Assembly (NCBI GenBank): GCA_964384675.1 | Contig: CAYLNK010000016.1 | Location: forward strand, 1 to 41,208 | Source of the DNA: CAYLNK01 sp964384675 | GTDB lineage: Bacteria > Acidobacteriota > Thermoanaerobaculia > UBA5066 | DNA: 41,208 nucleotides | Direction: 5' to 3' | Shown: positions 15,482 to 23,786 of the stretch, one piece after another | Position numbering within the stretch: position 1 is the stretch's first letter | Layout: each line of letters begins with the position of its first letter | Notes under the pieces: model-generated | Databases searched by the model: none | What the model was told of the DNA's origin: nothing | What the model saw: the letters and a program-made list of their open reading frames with translations, nothing else | Position numbers and translations under genes: made by a program

Positions 15482-15856
15482 ATGGCCTTCTTCGACGTGA
15501 ACCGCAACCTGCCGCACGCGGCCACGATAGCCGGACGGATCGAACGTCGGCTCTCCCGCGCCCTCGCGACGGACGACGCGGCGGGCCTCGCGCACGAGCT
15601 CGCCGCGCTCCAGAAGACGCTGGGCGTCTACGACGGCGCCGACGATCCGCCCGACGCCGAGGCCGCCGAGGCGGCGGCCGCCGCGGCGCGGATCGCGAGG
15701 AGCCTGGTCGACGAGATCGAGAGGCTCGGCGTCGGGGAGGACCGTCTCGGGCAGGCCGTGAGGAACCTCTTCGAGTGCCTCGGCTTCGCGGAGGAGGGGG
15801 CCGAGATCTCGCTCCGCGCCGGCGAGGATCCGCGCTCGCTCCTCCGGCCGGTCTGA
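15482..15856 (+). CDS. Small helical protein of unknown function
   Basis: It has 124 residues, Ala- and Glu-rich and almost wholly helical, with no signal peptide, membrane helix or metal-binding motif. I do not recognise a family. The middle (AEAAEAAAAAARIARSLVDE near 60-80) looks like a long amphipathic helix, followed by QAVRNLFECLGF. The ATG is well supported by the TAGACT box eight bases upstream. It is divergent from the rhodanese gene, with which it shares its promoter core, and convergent with the giant secreted protein gene. Cytoplasmic location is inferred. Confidence 0.72.
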   Translation: MAFFDVNRNLPHAATIAGRIERRLSRALATDDAAGLAHELAALQKTLGVYDGADDPPDAEAAEAAAAAARIARSLVDEIERLGVGEDRLGQAVRNLFECLGFAEEGAEISLRAGEDPRSLLRPV

Positions 15857-15882
15857 CGCCCCGGGGCCGGAGCCCCGGGGCG
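15857..15882. terminator. Bidirectional terminator hairpin
   Basis: CGCCCCGGGGC-CGGA-GCCCCGGGGCG is a perfect 11-bp stem starting directly after the stop at 15856 and nine bases from the stop of the convergent giant gene. It has no T-run. Confidence 0.65.
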
Positions 15883-15890
15883 CCGCCCGA

Positions 15891-18800
15891 CTACTTGAAG
15901 TACCCGTTCACGTCGACGATGACGTGGACCGGAGCGGTGGTGCCAGCCTGCACGTTCAGCCCTCCGCCGCCCAGCGTGAAGATCCCGTTGTTGGCGCGGG
16001 TCTGGCCGGCCGCGAAGTTGATGGAGGAGGTGAGCGGCTCGCCCTGGCCGGCGCCGAACACCTTGAGGTAGCCGCTCGCGGTGCCGCCGGTGACGGTGAG
16101 GTTCACGGAGAGCGCCACCGCGTCGGCCGGGATGCCGCACGTGCCGCCGATCGGGAACGTCCGCGTGGCACCGGGCGCGAGGATCGGCCCGCCGAGCGGA
16201 CCGTCGGCGCTCCGCGTGTCGACGGCGCGGCACGGCGTCACCGTGTAGAAGCTCGTCGGACCGGCGACCGACGCGAGGTAGGTGAAGAGGCCGGCCCGCG
16301 TGAACGTCCCGCCGTCGGGGTTGGTGACGGTGACGCTGGCCGGACCCGGCGCGCCCGCCGGCGTGACGGCGGCGAGCGAGGTGGGCAGGGTGGTGCCGAC
16401 CGGGGCCGTCGCGGCGTTGAGCTTCAGGGCCGCTCCCACGGCGAAGTTGGAGCCGTACACCGTGATCGCGGTGCCGCCGGCGGCGGGGCCGCTCGACGGA
16501 ACGACGGCGTTGACGCTGGGGACGGGCACGGCGATCGGCGTCGTGCCGACGGCGACGGTGTCGATGGCCGTGTCGTTTTCCGGGTTGCCGTCTCCGGATA
16601 CCGAGACCACGGCGGTGTTGGTGACCGACGGGACGGCGGCGGCCCCGACGGCGACGGTCAGGGGGAACGACGACGAGGTCGCGGGGGCGATCGGGCCCGA
16701 GCCGGTGCAGGTGACCACGGCGCCGATCGCCGAGCAGCTCCAGCCCGGCCCGCCGCCCGAGACGAAGGTGAGGCCGGCGGGGAGCGTGTCGGTGACGGTG
16801 ACGACACCGGCGTTGGCGGCCCAGGCGAAGAGGTTGCCGATGAGGCGGTCGTTGGCGTTGGTGATGCCGCTGCCCGCCGAGGCGGTGGTGGCGAGGAAGT
16901 CGACGTCGGTCAGGAAGACGACGCGTCCCTGTCCGTACGTCTTCTCGGCCAGCACCGGGATCCCCTGCGGGTCGCGGGCCAGCACGGTGAGGCCGTTCGA
17001 ATCGAAGAAGTAGCCGATCGTCTGCGAGCCGCTGAACGAGGAGACCACGCCGAACGGCCCGTTGAACGCGGGATGCCCCGCCGCCGCCGGCGTCGGCGCG
17101 TACGGGTTCTCGCTCCGGAGCGTCGCCATCACCGGGTAGCCGAGCTGGTTGCAGACGTTGTCGTGGTCGAAGTTGTCGCACGTCACGATCAGCGTCCCGC
17201 CGTCCTCGGCGTACGCCCGGAACGCCGCGAGCTCGCTCGCCGTGAACGTGTTGACGGCCGCGTCCTGCAGATAGCCGACGAAGAAGGCGTCGTACCCGGC
17301 CAGGAGCGCCGGCGTGATCGAGCCGGGCGCGAGGCCCGTGTCGTCGATGGTGATCGCCCGGCCGACCCGCCCGCCGGGCCCGAAATTCGCGGGGTCGAGG
17401 AGCTTGGCGCGCGTGTTCGCCATGCGGGGCCCGTTCAGGGTCCAGTCGCTGCCGAAGCGCGCGTTGGTGACGCTGCCGATCGCGATCGGAGCCGACGGCG
17501 CGGACGGACCTGCGCCGACGTTGCTCACGGTCAACGTGAACGTGCCGTTCGTGCCCACGGTGAAGTTCCCGGTGTGCGACTTCAGGAGGAAGAGGTCGGA
17601 CGGGACGCCGTTCACGGTGGTGCGGGCGAACGCCGTGTTGTCGGCCAGGTTCACGTCGCTCTCGGCGGCCACGACGCTCGCGGTGTTCGTGAGGATCCCG
17701 GCGGCGTTCGGCGTGACGGTCACCGACACCGTGACGGTGGCGCCCGGCCCGATCGTACCGAGGTCGCACGAGAGGTTCGGGAGCCCCCCGCAGGTCCCCT
17801 GGCTCGGCGTGGCGGTTCCCGGGGTCACCGTGGCGGGCAGCGTGTCCGTGAGGGTGACCAGCGTCCCGTCGGCGTTGCCGGCGTTCCTCACCGTCAGGGT
17901 GTAGGTGAGGAGGCCGCCGACCGCCACGGGGTCCGGTGCGTCGACCATGGTGAGGACGAGGTCGGGCGCGTCGATGACGGTGGTCGTCACCGAGGCGGTG
18001 TTGTTGCCGGACGCCGAATCGGTCTGGTCTCCGGTGACCTGCACGTCGTTGGTGATCGTCCCGGCGCCGCCGGTCGTGACCTTCACGATCACGGTCGCCG
18101 AATTCCCCGAGGCGAGGCTGCCCAGGACGCACGACACGGGCGAGGCTCCGGTGCAGGTGCCCTGCGACGGGATCGCGGAGACGAGGGCGACGCCGGCGGG
18201 AAGCGTGTCCGCGACGGTCACGCCGGTCGCGGTGGAGGGGCCGCCGTTGGAGACGGTGATGGTGTAGGTGAGGAGAGCCCCGACGCCGACGGGGTCGGGC
18301 GCGTCGGTCATGCTGACCGAGAGATCCGCGTTGCCGGCGGGCGGGTTGGTGACCTGGGTCGAGGTGGAGGCGCTGTTGTTGCCCGGGTTCGGGTCGTTGA
18401 TCGTGGAGGAGACCGTGGCCGTGTTGCTCAGGGTGCCGGGGCTGCCCGGCTTCACGACGATGGTCACCGTCCGCGTCGCGCCCGCCGGGACGTCCAGGAG
18501 GTTGCACGTGACCGTCGTGGTGCCGCTGCACGAGCCGGAGCTCGCGGTCGCCGAGACGAACGCCGCGCCGGCGGGCAGCGCGTCGGTGACCGTGGTCGAC
18601 GACGCGGCGTCGATCCCCCCGTTCGCGACGGTGATCGCGTAGGTGAGGTTGGAGCCGGGCGCCACGGGGTCCGGGCTGTCGGACATCGAGATCGAGAGGT
18701 CCGCGCCGGGAACGGCGACCAGCGTCGTGGTCGTCGCCAGGTTGTTCGCGGTGGCGGGGTCGGAGGCGTTCCCGTAGGCCGAAGCCGAGGTCGCGTAGCT

Positions 18801-21638
18801 GCCCGCGGCGGCGGCCGACGCGACCACGGACACCGTGGCCGAGCCGCCGGAGGCGAGCGTGCCGAGGTTGCAGTCGGTGCCAACGCAGCTTCCCTGGCTC
18901 GCGTTGGAGCTGAGGAACGACAGTCCGGGCGCCAGCTGGCCCTGCACGACGACGTTCGTCGAGGATCCGGGTCCGGCGTTCTGCACGGTGATCGTGTAGA
19001 GGATGGAGGCCCCGATCCCGGCGGGGTCGGGCGAGTCGGTGATGGAGACGGACAGGTCCGCCGTGGAGGCGGACGGGTTGTTCACCGTGGTCGTGACCGT
19101 CGCCTGGTTGTCGCCCGGGTTCGTATCGCTGGCCCCCGCCGAGACGGATGCGGTGTTGGTCAGCGTCCCGGCCGTGAGCGCCCGGACCTGGATGGTGACG
19201 GTCGCGCTCCCGCCGTTGGGGACGGTGCCGAGGAGGCAGGCGACGGAGGAGGTCCCGCTGCAGGAGCCCTGGCTGGACGTCGCGAAGACGAGCTGCGAGC
19301 CCGCGGGGAGCGGGTCGTTCACCGCGGTCCCCTCGGCGTCGTTCGGCCCGTTGTTGTTGACGGTGATCGTGTACGTCACGAGCTCGGCGACGTTGATCGG
19401 ATCGGGCGCGTCGGTCATGGTGAGCGTGAGGTCGGTCGGGAGCCCGACCGTGTCGATCACCATGTCGTAGACGGTTCCGCCGGAGGTCCCGGCGTGGAGG
19501 ACCCCGTAGGCGTTGCTGAAGCAGAGCGAGAGCACGCTGAGGTTTCCGAGGCCGTTGTTGAGCGGGGTCCAGGTGTTCACGCCGCCGAGGCTCCGGAACA
19601 CGCCCCCGCCGGCGGTCCCGGCGTACACGGTGCCGTCGCTGACGGCGACGGCGAGGGCCCGCACGTCGAGGTTCGTGAGTCCCGAGATCAGCGGAGTCCA
19701 GGTCTGCGCGTCGTCTCCGCTCCGGAAGACGCCCGCCGCGGTGGCCGCGTAGACACCCCTGCCGGAATCCCAGACCAGAGCCCGGATGTCGGTGTTGGTC
19801 AGGCCGTTGTTCCGCGGCAGCCAGCTCACCCCGCCGTCCGTCGTGAGGAAGGCGCCCGATCCGGTCCCCGCGAGGATCACGAGCGCGTCGCCGAAGCTGA
19901 GGCTTCGGGCGGCCAGCGCCCTCACGTCGACGTTCGGGAGGGCGTTGGTCGCCGAGGTCCAGACCTGCCCGTAGTTGGTGCTGCGGAACACACCGCTCGC
20001 GGTACCCGCCCAGACGTTTCCGAGGGTCTCGGTGAAGGCGCGTACGTTCGGGCTCGACAGGCCGTTGTTGCGAGGGGTCCAGCTCTCGCCGTGGTCGTTG
20101 GTGAAGAAGGCGCCGCCCCCGGTCGTCCCGGCCAGCACCCAGTCGCTCGCCAGACCGTAGAGCGCCTTGACGTTCGGGGTGGTGATCCCGCTCGACTTCG
20201 GGACCCAGGACGTGCCGTCGACGTCGCTCCGGTAGACGCCGACCGCAGCGGTTCCCGCGTAGACGATCCGGTGTCCGACGCTGGATCCGGAGGTGAGGGC
20301 CTGGACGGGCGTCGGGATCCCCAGGCCGTTCGAGGTCCAGACGTTCGGGTTCGCGAGGACGGCGAACGTCTTCGGGCTGGACTGGCCGCCTCCCGGAGGC
20401 GGGGTCTCGACGGTGACGTCCTGATTGCCCACGTCGGCGACATCGGTTCCCGGTATCGAGGCCGTGAGCTGATTGGCCGAGTTGAAGACCGTCGGGCGGG
20501 ACTGCCCGCCCCAGAAGACCCGGGACAGGGACGTGAAGCCCGAGCCCGTGGCGGTCAGGGAGAACGCGCCGGAGTGCTGGAGGCGGTTCGCGGGGGAGAT
20601 GGAGGAGAGGACGGGAGCGGGCTGGGGCTGTATCTGGAAGTTCCAGACACCGTTCCCCGTGTCGGTCGTCGTGGCGGTCCCGACGTAGAGCAGCGTGCCG
20701 GTCGGCCCGATCGCGAGGCCCGTCACCGGCGCGGGGCTGAGGCCCGTCGACATCGACGTCCAGCTCTGGCCGCCGTCCGTCGACTGGAACACCGACGGCA
20801 CGCTCGAGACCACGGAGCTCGTGCTCGAGTAATAGATGTTCGCCGGCGCCGCCGGGTCGACGACGAGCCCGGTCGGTACCACGCTCGAGATCGACACCGG
20901 GGCGAAGAAGAGGCCGCCGTCGGTGCTCTTGTAGAGACCTCCACCGTTCAGCCCGCTCCGCTGGGTCAGATAGACGATGCTGGCGTCCGTCGGGTGCACC
21001 GCGACGAGGGAAACGCCCACGCCGTTGAGCCCGGCCGTGATCGTGTTGAACGAGCCGCCCCCGTCCGTGCTGCGCAGGAGCCCGTTCGGTGAATTCGCGA
21101 ACACCCGGGTCGGATCGGCCCGCTGGATGACGATGTGCGTCGTTCCGTTCGAGGGTGTCGAGAGGTTCCAGGTCAGCCCGTCGTCCGTGCTCCGGTAGAT
21201 GCTTGAGCTCGTCGCCGCCACGACCGTCGAGCCGTGCGTGGCGAGCGCCTGGATCGCCACGTTCACCGGGAGGCCCGAGTTGAAGGGAGTCCAGTTCGCG
21301 TTCCCGTCGAACTTGAAGACGCCGCGCCCGTTCGTCCCGCAGTAGAGGCTTCCGGGGACCGGAGAGATGGCCAGCGCCTTGATGTCGAGCAGGGTCAGGC
21401 CGCCGCTGACCGCGGTCCACGTCGCTCCGCCGTTCGTCGTCCGGTAGACCCCCGTGTCGGTTCCGGCGTAGGCGGTCGTGCCGCCCGCCGGGTCGACGAC
21501 GAGGTCCCGGATGGGGCGTCCGGGCGGGCCGCCCGTCGTCCAGGTGTTCAGCCCCGCGCTCGCCGGGCTCGCGAGGAGGCCGAGGAGCACGGCGGAGACG
21601 AGGGTCGGGAAGCTGGGTCGACGCCGGGATGGACGCAT
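15891..21638 (-). CDS. Giant secreted BNR/IPT/DUF11 multidomain protein
   Basis: It has 1,915 residues from the ATG at 21638, with GGAGG four bases upstream. A signal peptide (about 10-28, LVSAVLLGLLASPASAG) is followed by a first propeller of BNR/VPS10-like repeats (about 29-340; YAGTDTGVYRTTNGGATW and relatives). Next come an IPT/TIG domain (341-425) and a second propeller (about 426-725; VFRSTNYGQVWTSATN type). Tandem DUF11 repeats run from about 735, five complete (ADLSVSMTDAPDPVGVGALL type, each with a Cys pair). A sixth is interrupted by a GATase-like domain (about 1385-1605). A second IPT domain (about 1700-1780) precedes a C-terminal module ending VIVDVNGYFK. Surface display or release is expected. 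The target is unknown, and adhesion is an inference. Confidence 0.92.
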   Translation of the reverse strand: MRPSRRRPSFPTLVSAVLLGLLASPASAGLNTWTTGGPPGRPIRDLVVDPAGGTTAYAGTDTGVYRTTNGGATWTAVSGGLTLLDIKALAISPVPGSLYCGTNGRGVFKFDGNANWTPFNSGLPVNVAIQALATHGSTVVAATSSSIYRSTDDGLTWNLSTPSNGTTHIVIQRADPTRVFANSPNGLLRSTDGGGSFNTITAGLNGVGVSLVAVHPTDASIVYLTQRSGLNGGGLYKSTDGGLFFAPVSISSVVPTGLVVDPAAPANIYYSSTSSVVSSVPSVFQSTDGGQSWTSMSTGLSPAPVTGLAIGPTGTLLYVGTATTTDTGNGVWNFQIQPQPAPVLSSISPANRLQHSGAFSLTATGSGFTSLSRVFWGGQSRPTVFNSANQLTASIPGTDVADVGNQDVTVETPPPGGGQSSPKTFAVLANPNVWTSNGLGIPTPVQALTSGSSVGHRIVYAGTAAVGVYRSDVDGTSWVPKSSGITTPNVKALYGLASDWVLAGTTGGGAFFTNDHGESWTPRNNGLSSPNVRAFTETLGNVWAGTASGVFRSTNYGQVWTSATNALPNVDVRALAARSLSFGDALVILAGTGSGAFLTTDGGVSWLPRNNGLTNTDIRALVWDSGRGVYAATAAGVFRSGDDAQTWTPLISGLTNLDVRALAVAVSDGTVYAGTAGGGVFRSLGGVNTWTPLNNGLGNLSVLSLCFSNAYGVLHAGTSGGTVYDMVIDTVGLPTDLTLTMTDAPDPINVAELVTYTITVNNNGPNDAEGTAVNDPLPAGSQLVFATSSQGSCSGTSSVACLLGTVPNGGSATVTIQVRALTAGTLTNTASVSAGASDTNPGDNQATVTTTVNNPSASTADLSVSITDSPDPAGIGASILYTITVQNAGPGSSTNVVVQGQLAPGLSFLSSNASQGSCVGTDCNLGTLASGGSATVSVVASAAAAGSYATSASAYGNASDPATANNLATTTTLVAVPGADLSISMSDSPDPVAPGSNLTYAITVANGGIDAASSTTVTDALPAGAAFVSATASSGSCSGTTTVTCNLLDVPAGATRTVTIVVKPGSPGTLSNTATVSSTINDPNPGNNSASTSTQVTNPPAGNADLSVSMTDAPDPVGVGALLTYTITVSNGGPSTATGVTVADTLPAGVALVSAIPSQGTCTGASPVSCVLGSLASGNSATVIVKVTTGGAGTITNDVQVTGDQTDSASGNNTASVTTTVIDAPDLVLTMVDAPDPVAVGGLLTYTLTVRNAGNADGTLVTLTDTLPATVTPGTATPSQGTCGGLPNLSCDLGTIGPGATVTVSVTVTPNAAGILTNTASVVAAESDVNLADNTAFARTTVNGVPSDLFLLKSHTGNFTVGTNGTFTLTVSNVGAGPSAPSAPIAIGSVTNARFGSDWTLNGPRMANTRAKLLDPANFGPGGRVGRAITIDDTGLAPGSITPALLAGYDAFFVGYLQDAAVNTFTASELAAFRAYAEDGGTLIVTCDNFDHDNVCNQLGYPVMATLRSENPYAPTPAAAGHPAFNGPFGVVSSFSGSQTIGYFFDSNGLTVLARDPQGIPVLAEKTYGQGRVVFLTDVDFLATTASAGSGITNANDRLIGNLFAWAANAGVVTVTDTLPAGLTFVSGGGPGWSCSAIGAVVTCTGSGPIAPATSSSFPLTVAVGAAAVPSVTNTAVVSVSGDGNPENDTAIDTVAVGTTPIAVPVPSVNAVVPSSGPAAGGTAITVYGSNFAVGAALKLNAATAPVGTTLPTSLAAVTPAGAPGPASVTVTNPDGGTFTRAGLFTYLASVAGPTSFYTVTPCRAVDTRSADGPLGGPILAPGATRTFPIGGTCGIPADAVALSVNLTVTGGTASGYLKVFGAGQGEPLTSSINFAAGQTRANNGIFTLGGGGLNVQAGTTAPVHVIVDVNGYFK

Positions 21639-21683
21639 GCGGCCTCCGGAGCGAACAGGGGAGTAAGTACTTGAGTCCGACGG

Positions 21684-21712
21684 ATTTTCGCCCGGCGGCG
21701 CGGAAACGACAA
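21684..21712 (-). promoter_or_regulatory. Candidate promoter of the giant secreted protein gene
   Basis: Minus strand: TTGTCG (21712-21707), 17 bases, then GAAAAT (21689-21684). The -35 box is the same hexamer as in front of rimP. The leader would be about 40 bases and contains the GGAGG site. Confidence 0.45.
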
Positions 21713-21736
21713 GCCGTGAAGGGTCTCGCCGCGAGA

Positions 21737-21756
21737 GGAGTTCGGGAATAAACTCC
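21737..21756. repeat. Inverted repeat in a divergent promoter region
   Basis: GGAGTT-N8-AACTCC lies between the divergent genes starting at 21638 and 21808. It overlaps TAAACT (21749-21754), a possible plus-strand -10 box, so it could be an operator. The role is inferred from position only. Confidence 0.35.
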
Positions 21757-21807
21757 CCGGGGACCTCCAGGCTGACCGTGCGACGACCAAGCGTAGGAGC
21801 TGCCGCC

Positions 21808-22896
21808 ATGCCGAAACGTGCCGCCCTTCTTCTCCTCTGCGCCGCCGCGACGACCGCGCGCGCCGACCGGTGGATCCCGTCGTCGGCGCGGGCCACCGGG
21901 GCCAACGGCGCGGTCTTCGTCACCGACGTCCGCCTCCTGAACACCTCCGAGACCGACACCGCCACCGTCCAGCTCGTCTATTACCCGGCCGGAAGGCCCG
22001 CCTTCACGTCGGTCGAGCTGCAGATCGGGCCCCGCCAGCAGAAGGCTCTCAACAACGTGATCGAGACGTTCCTCGGCGTTCCGGGCGACTCCGCCGGGCC
22101 GATCCGGGTCGTCGCTCCCGACACGGTCCAGGCGTCCAGCCGGACCTACAACGTGAACGACCCGTGCTCCGGCGGCACGTTCGGGACCTCGATCCCGGCC
22201 CTGGCGCCCGAGGCGGCGCTGAGCGCGGGAATCGTCGCGCAGGTGGCCGGCAGCTCGGACTCGCGGTCCGGCTTCCGGACGAACCTGATCCTGACGAACC
22301 CGTCCGACGTCGACACGGCGGACGTGGAGATCGTCCTGCGCCGGGGCGAGGGGGGGCAGCTCGGGACGGTGGGTCGTGCCACGATCGCGCCGCACGGCGT
22401 CTTCCAGAGAGAGCTCTTCTCGCTCGCCGGCGCGTCCGGGATCACCACGGACAACGCGTTCGTGGAGTTCAGCGCCAACCAGCCGCTCTTCGCGTTCACC
22501 ACCGTGGTGGACAACCGCACGAACGACTCCTCCGCCTATTTCGCGAGCCCCATCGCCGGCTCCGGCAACACGCTGGTGAAGGTCGGGGACTACGCCACGT
22601 TCACCGGCTCGTACGGGGTCGCCGGCAAGGTGACCGTGGTGAGCGGCAAGGGGATCCGCCTGACCGGCTTCAGCGCCAGCTCCGCGGCGCCCGGCATGGA
22701 CCTCCGGGTCGGGAAGTCGACCGCGAGCCGCAAGGCCTTCAAGGTCCTCCAGGTCCTCGCCCGGCAGTCGTTCCTGGACGAGACGATCGAGCTGGCGCTT
22801 CCTTCCGGGGTCGACCTCAACGCCTTCGACACGTTCACGGTCTGGGCCTACGAGACCGACGCGCCGATCGCCGAGGGGAAATTTCGCGCCCCCTGA
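21808..22896 (+). CDS. Secreted beta-rich protein of unknown function
   Basis: It has 362 residues from the ATG at 21808, with TAGGAG about eight bases upstream. A short signal peptide (RAALLLLCAAATTARA) is followed by two similar beta-sandwich-like halves. The first contains NGAVFVTDVRLLNTSETDTA, the second GFRTNLILTNPSDVDTADVE. Both resemble repeated immunoglobulin-like modules that describe a string of strands with Asn-rich turns. One Cys (near residue 117) appears unpaired. It is divergent from the giant secreted protein gene, and both are exported, so they may act together at the cell surface. A small Cys-rich gene follows after 13 bases. I do not recognise a characterised homologue. Confidence 0.78.
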   Translation: MPKRAALLLLCAAATTARADRWIPSSARATGANGAVFVTDVRLLNTSETDTATVQLVYYPAGRPAFTSVELQIGPRQQKALNNVIETFLGVPGDSAGPIRVVAPDTVQASSRTYNVNDPCSGGTFGTSIPALAPEAALSAGIVAQVAGSSDSRSGFRTNLILTNPSDVDTADVEIVLRRGEGGQLGTVGRATIAPHGVFQRELFSLAGASGITTDNAFVEFSANQPLFAFTTVVDNRTNDSSAYFASPIAGSGNTLVKVGDYATFTGSYGVAGKVTVVSGKGIRLTGFSASSAAPGMDLRVGKSTASRKAFKVLQVLARQSFLDETIELALPSGVDLNAFDTFTVWAYETDAPIAEGKFRAP

Positions 22897-22909
22897 CGCC
22901 ACGACCCGC

Positions 22910-23125
22910 TTGACTCCGGAAGAGCTCGAGCGCGCCGAGGTCGCCCACGCGGGCCTCTGCGCGACGTGTCGCCACGTGAAGCGCGTCGCGAACGGGCGGT
23001 CGACGTTCTACCAGTGCGCCCTCGCGGCCACCGACGAGCGCTTCTCCCGCTACCCGCGGCTCCCGGTGCGAGCCTGCCCGGGCCACGCACCGGGCCCGGG
23101 CGCGCCGCGATATCCTTCCCCCTGA
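22910..23125 (+). CDS. Small Cys-rich, probably zinc-binding protein
   Basis: It has 71 residues from the TTG at 22910. Cysteines lie at CATC (near 19-22), YQC and ACPGH, a likely Cys4 or Cys3His metal site, between conserved-looking segments (HVKRVANGRSTFYQCALA, FSRYPRLPVRACPGH). There is no signal peptide. No convincing ribosome-binding site was found, and the gene starts 13 bases after the preceding stop, so translational coupling is likely. The function is unknown. The start is the least certain part. Confidence 0.68.
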   Translation: MTPEELERAEVAHAGLCATCRHVKRVANGRSTFYQCALAATDERFSRYPRLPVRACPGHAPGPGAPRYPSP

Positions 23126-23144
23126 ACTCGAGGAGGAAGAAGAC

Positions 23145-23705
23145 ATGAAGACGATCTCCCGGCTCCTTCTGACGGCGGCGCTCGTCGGCGGCACGTTCGC
23201 CGCTCCGGCGGCGGAGCTCTCCGGCGTGAAGATGCCGGACACGCTCACCCTGGGCGACAAGGCCACGAAGCTGAACGGCATGGGCCTGCGCAAGAAGTCG
23301 ATCTTCAAGGTGTACGTCGGCGGGCTGTATGTCGAGGCGCCCTCCAAGGACGCCGCCGCGATCGTGGCGGCCGATGCGGCCAAGGCCATCAAGATGCACT
23401 TCCTGAGGAGCATCGACAAGGCGAAGCTGAACGAGGGGTTCAAGGAAGGCTTCGAAGGGAACGCGAAGGACAAGATGGCCGCCGAGAAGGCGGGTATCGA
23501 CAAGTTCCTGGGCTTCACGGCCGACGTGAAGGACGGCGACGAGTGGCTGTTCGCCTACGTCCCCGGCAAGGGGACCACGGTGAGCCACGGCGACAAGGAG
23601 CAGGGCGTCATCGAGGGGAAGGGCTTCGCCGACGCGCTCTTCATGGTCTGGCTCGGTCCGAAGCCGCCGAGCGAGGACCTGCGGAAGGGGATGCTCGGGA
23701 ACTGA
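23145..23705 (+). CDS. Exported chalcone-isomerase-like protein
   Basis: It has 186 residues from the ATG at 23145, with GAGGAGG upstream. A signal peptide (LLLTAALVGGTFAAPAAE) is followed by the bacterial chalcone-isomerase-like fold: LNGMGLRKKSIFKVYVGGLY, then IKMHFLRSIDKAKLNEGF and a C-terminal GKGFADALFMVWLG. Relatives bind small hydrophobic ligands such as fatty acids, and catalysis on chalcones is not expected. TATCCT near 23111 could be a -10 box. A G+C-rich hairpin follows the gene. Confidence 0.88.
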   Translation: MKTISRLLLTAALVGGTFAAPAAELSGVKMPDTLTLGDKATKLNGMGLRKKSIFKVYVGGLYVEAPSKDAAAIVAADAAKAIKMHFLRSIDKAKLNEGFKEGFEGNAKDKMAAEKAGIDKFLGFTADVKDGDEWLFAYVPGKGTTVSHGDKEQGVIEGKGFADALFMVWLGPKPPSEDLRKGMLGN

Positions 23706-23716
23706 GAGCGGGGGAG

Positions 23717-23752
23717 CGCGCCGCGCGGACCCGCAGGGGGCCGTGCGGCGCG
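23717..23752 (+). terminator. Probable terminator after the chalcone-isomerase-like gene
   Basis: CGCGCCGCGCGG (23717-23728) pairs with CCGTGCGGCGCG (23741-23752), a 12-bp stem with one G-T pair. Only a weak TTT follows. Confidence 0.5.
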
Positions 23753-23772
23753 GCCGTTTCGGCGTCTCCGGG

Positions 23773-23778
23773 TACACT
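23773..23778 (+). promoter_or_regulatory. -10 box of a leaderless start at 23787
   Basis: TACACT lies eight bases before the GTG at 23787. There is no Shine-Dalgarno sequence in between, and the position of the RNA start would coincide with the start codon. Confidence 0.5.
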
Positions 23779-23786
23779 CCCGCGCC

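Noticed and set aside
17900..19450. CRISPR-like or DNA tandem repeat array
   Set aside because: Periodicity comes from diverged DUF11 protein repeats of about 120 residues. There are no short identical repeats with spacers.
15628..22902. 2,424-residue minus-strand frame and a 1,722-residue plus-strand frame over the giant gene
   Set aside because: Both are extremely Arg/Gly/Asp-rich shadows. The 15891-21638 frame has a signal peptide, clear domains and a ribosome-binding site.
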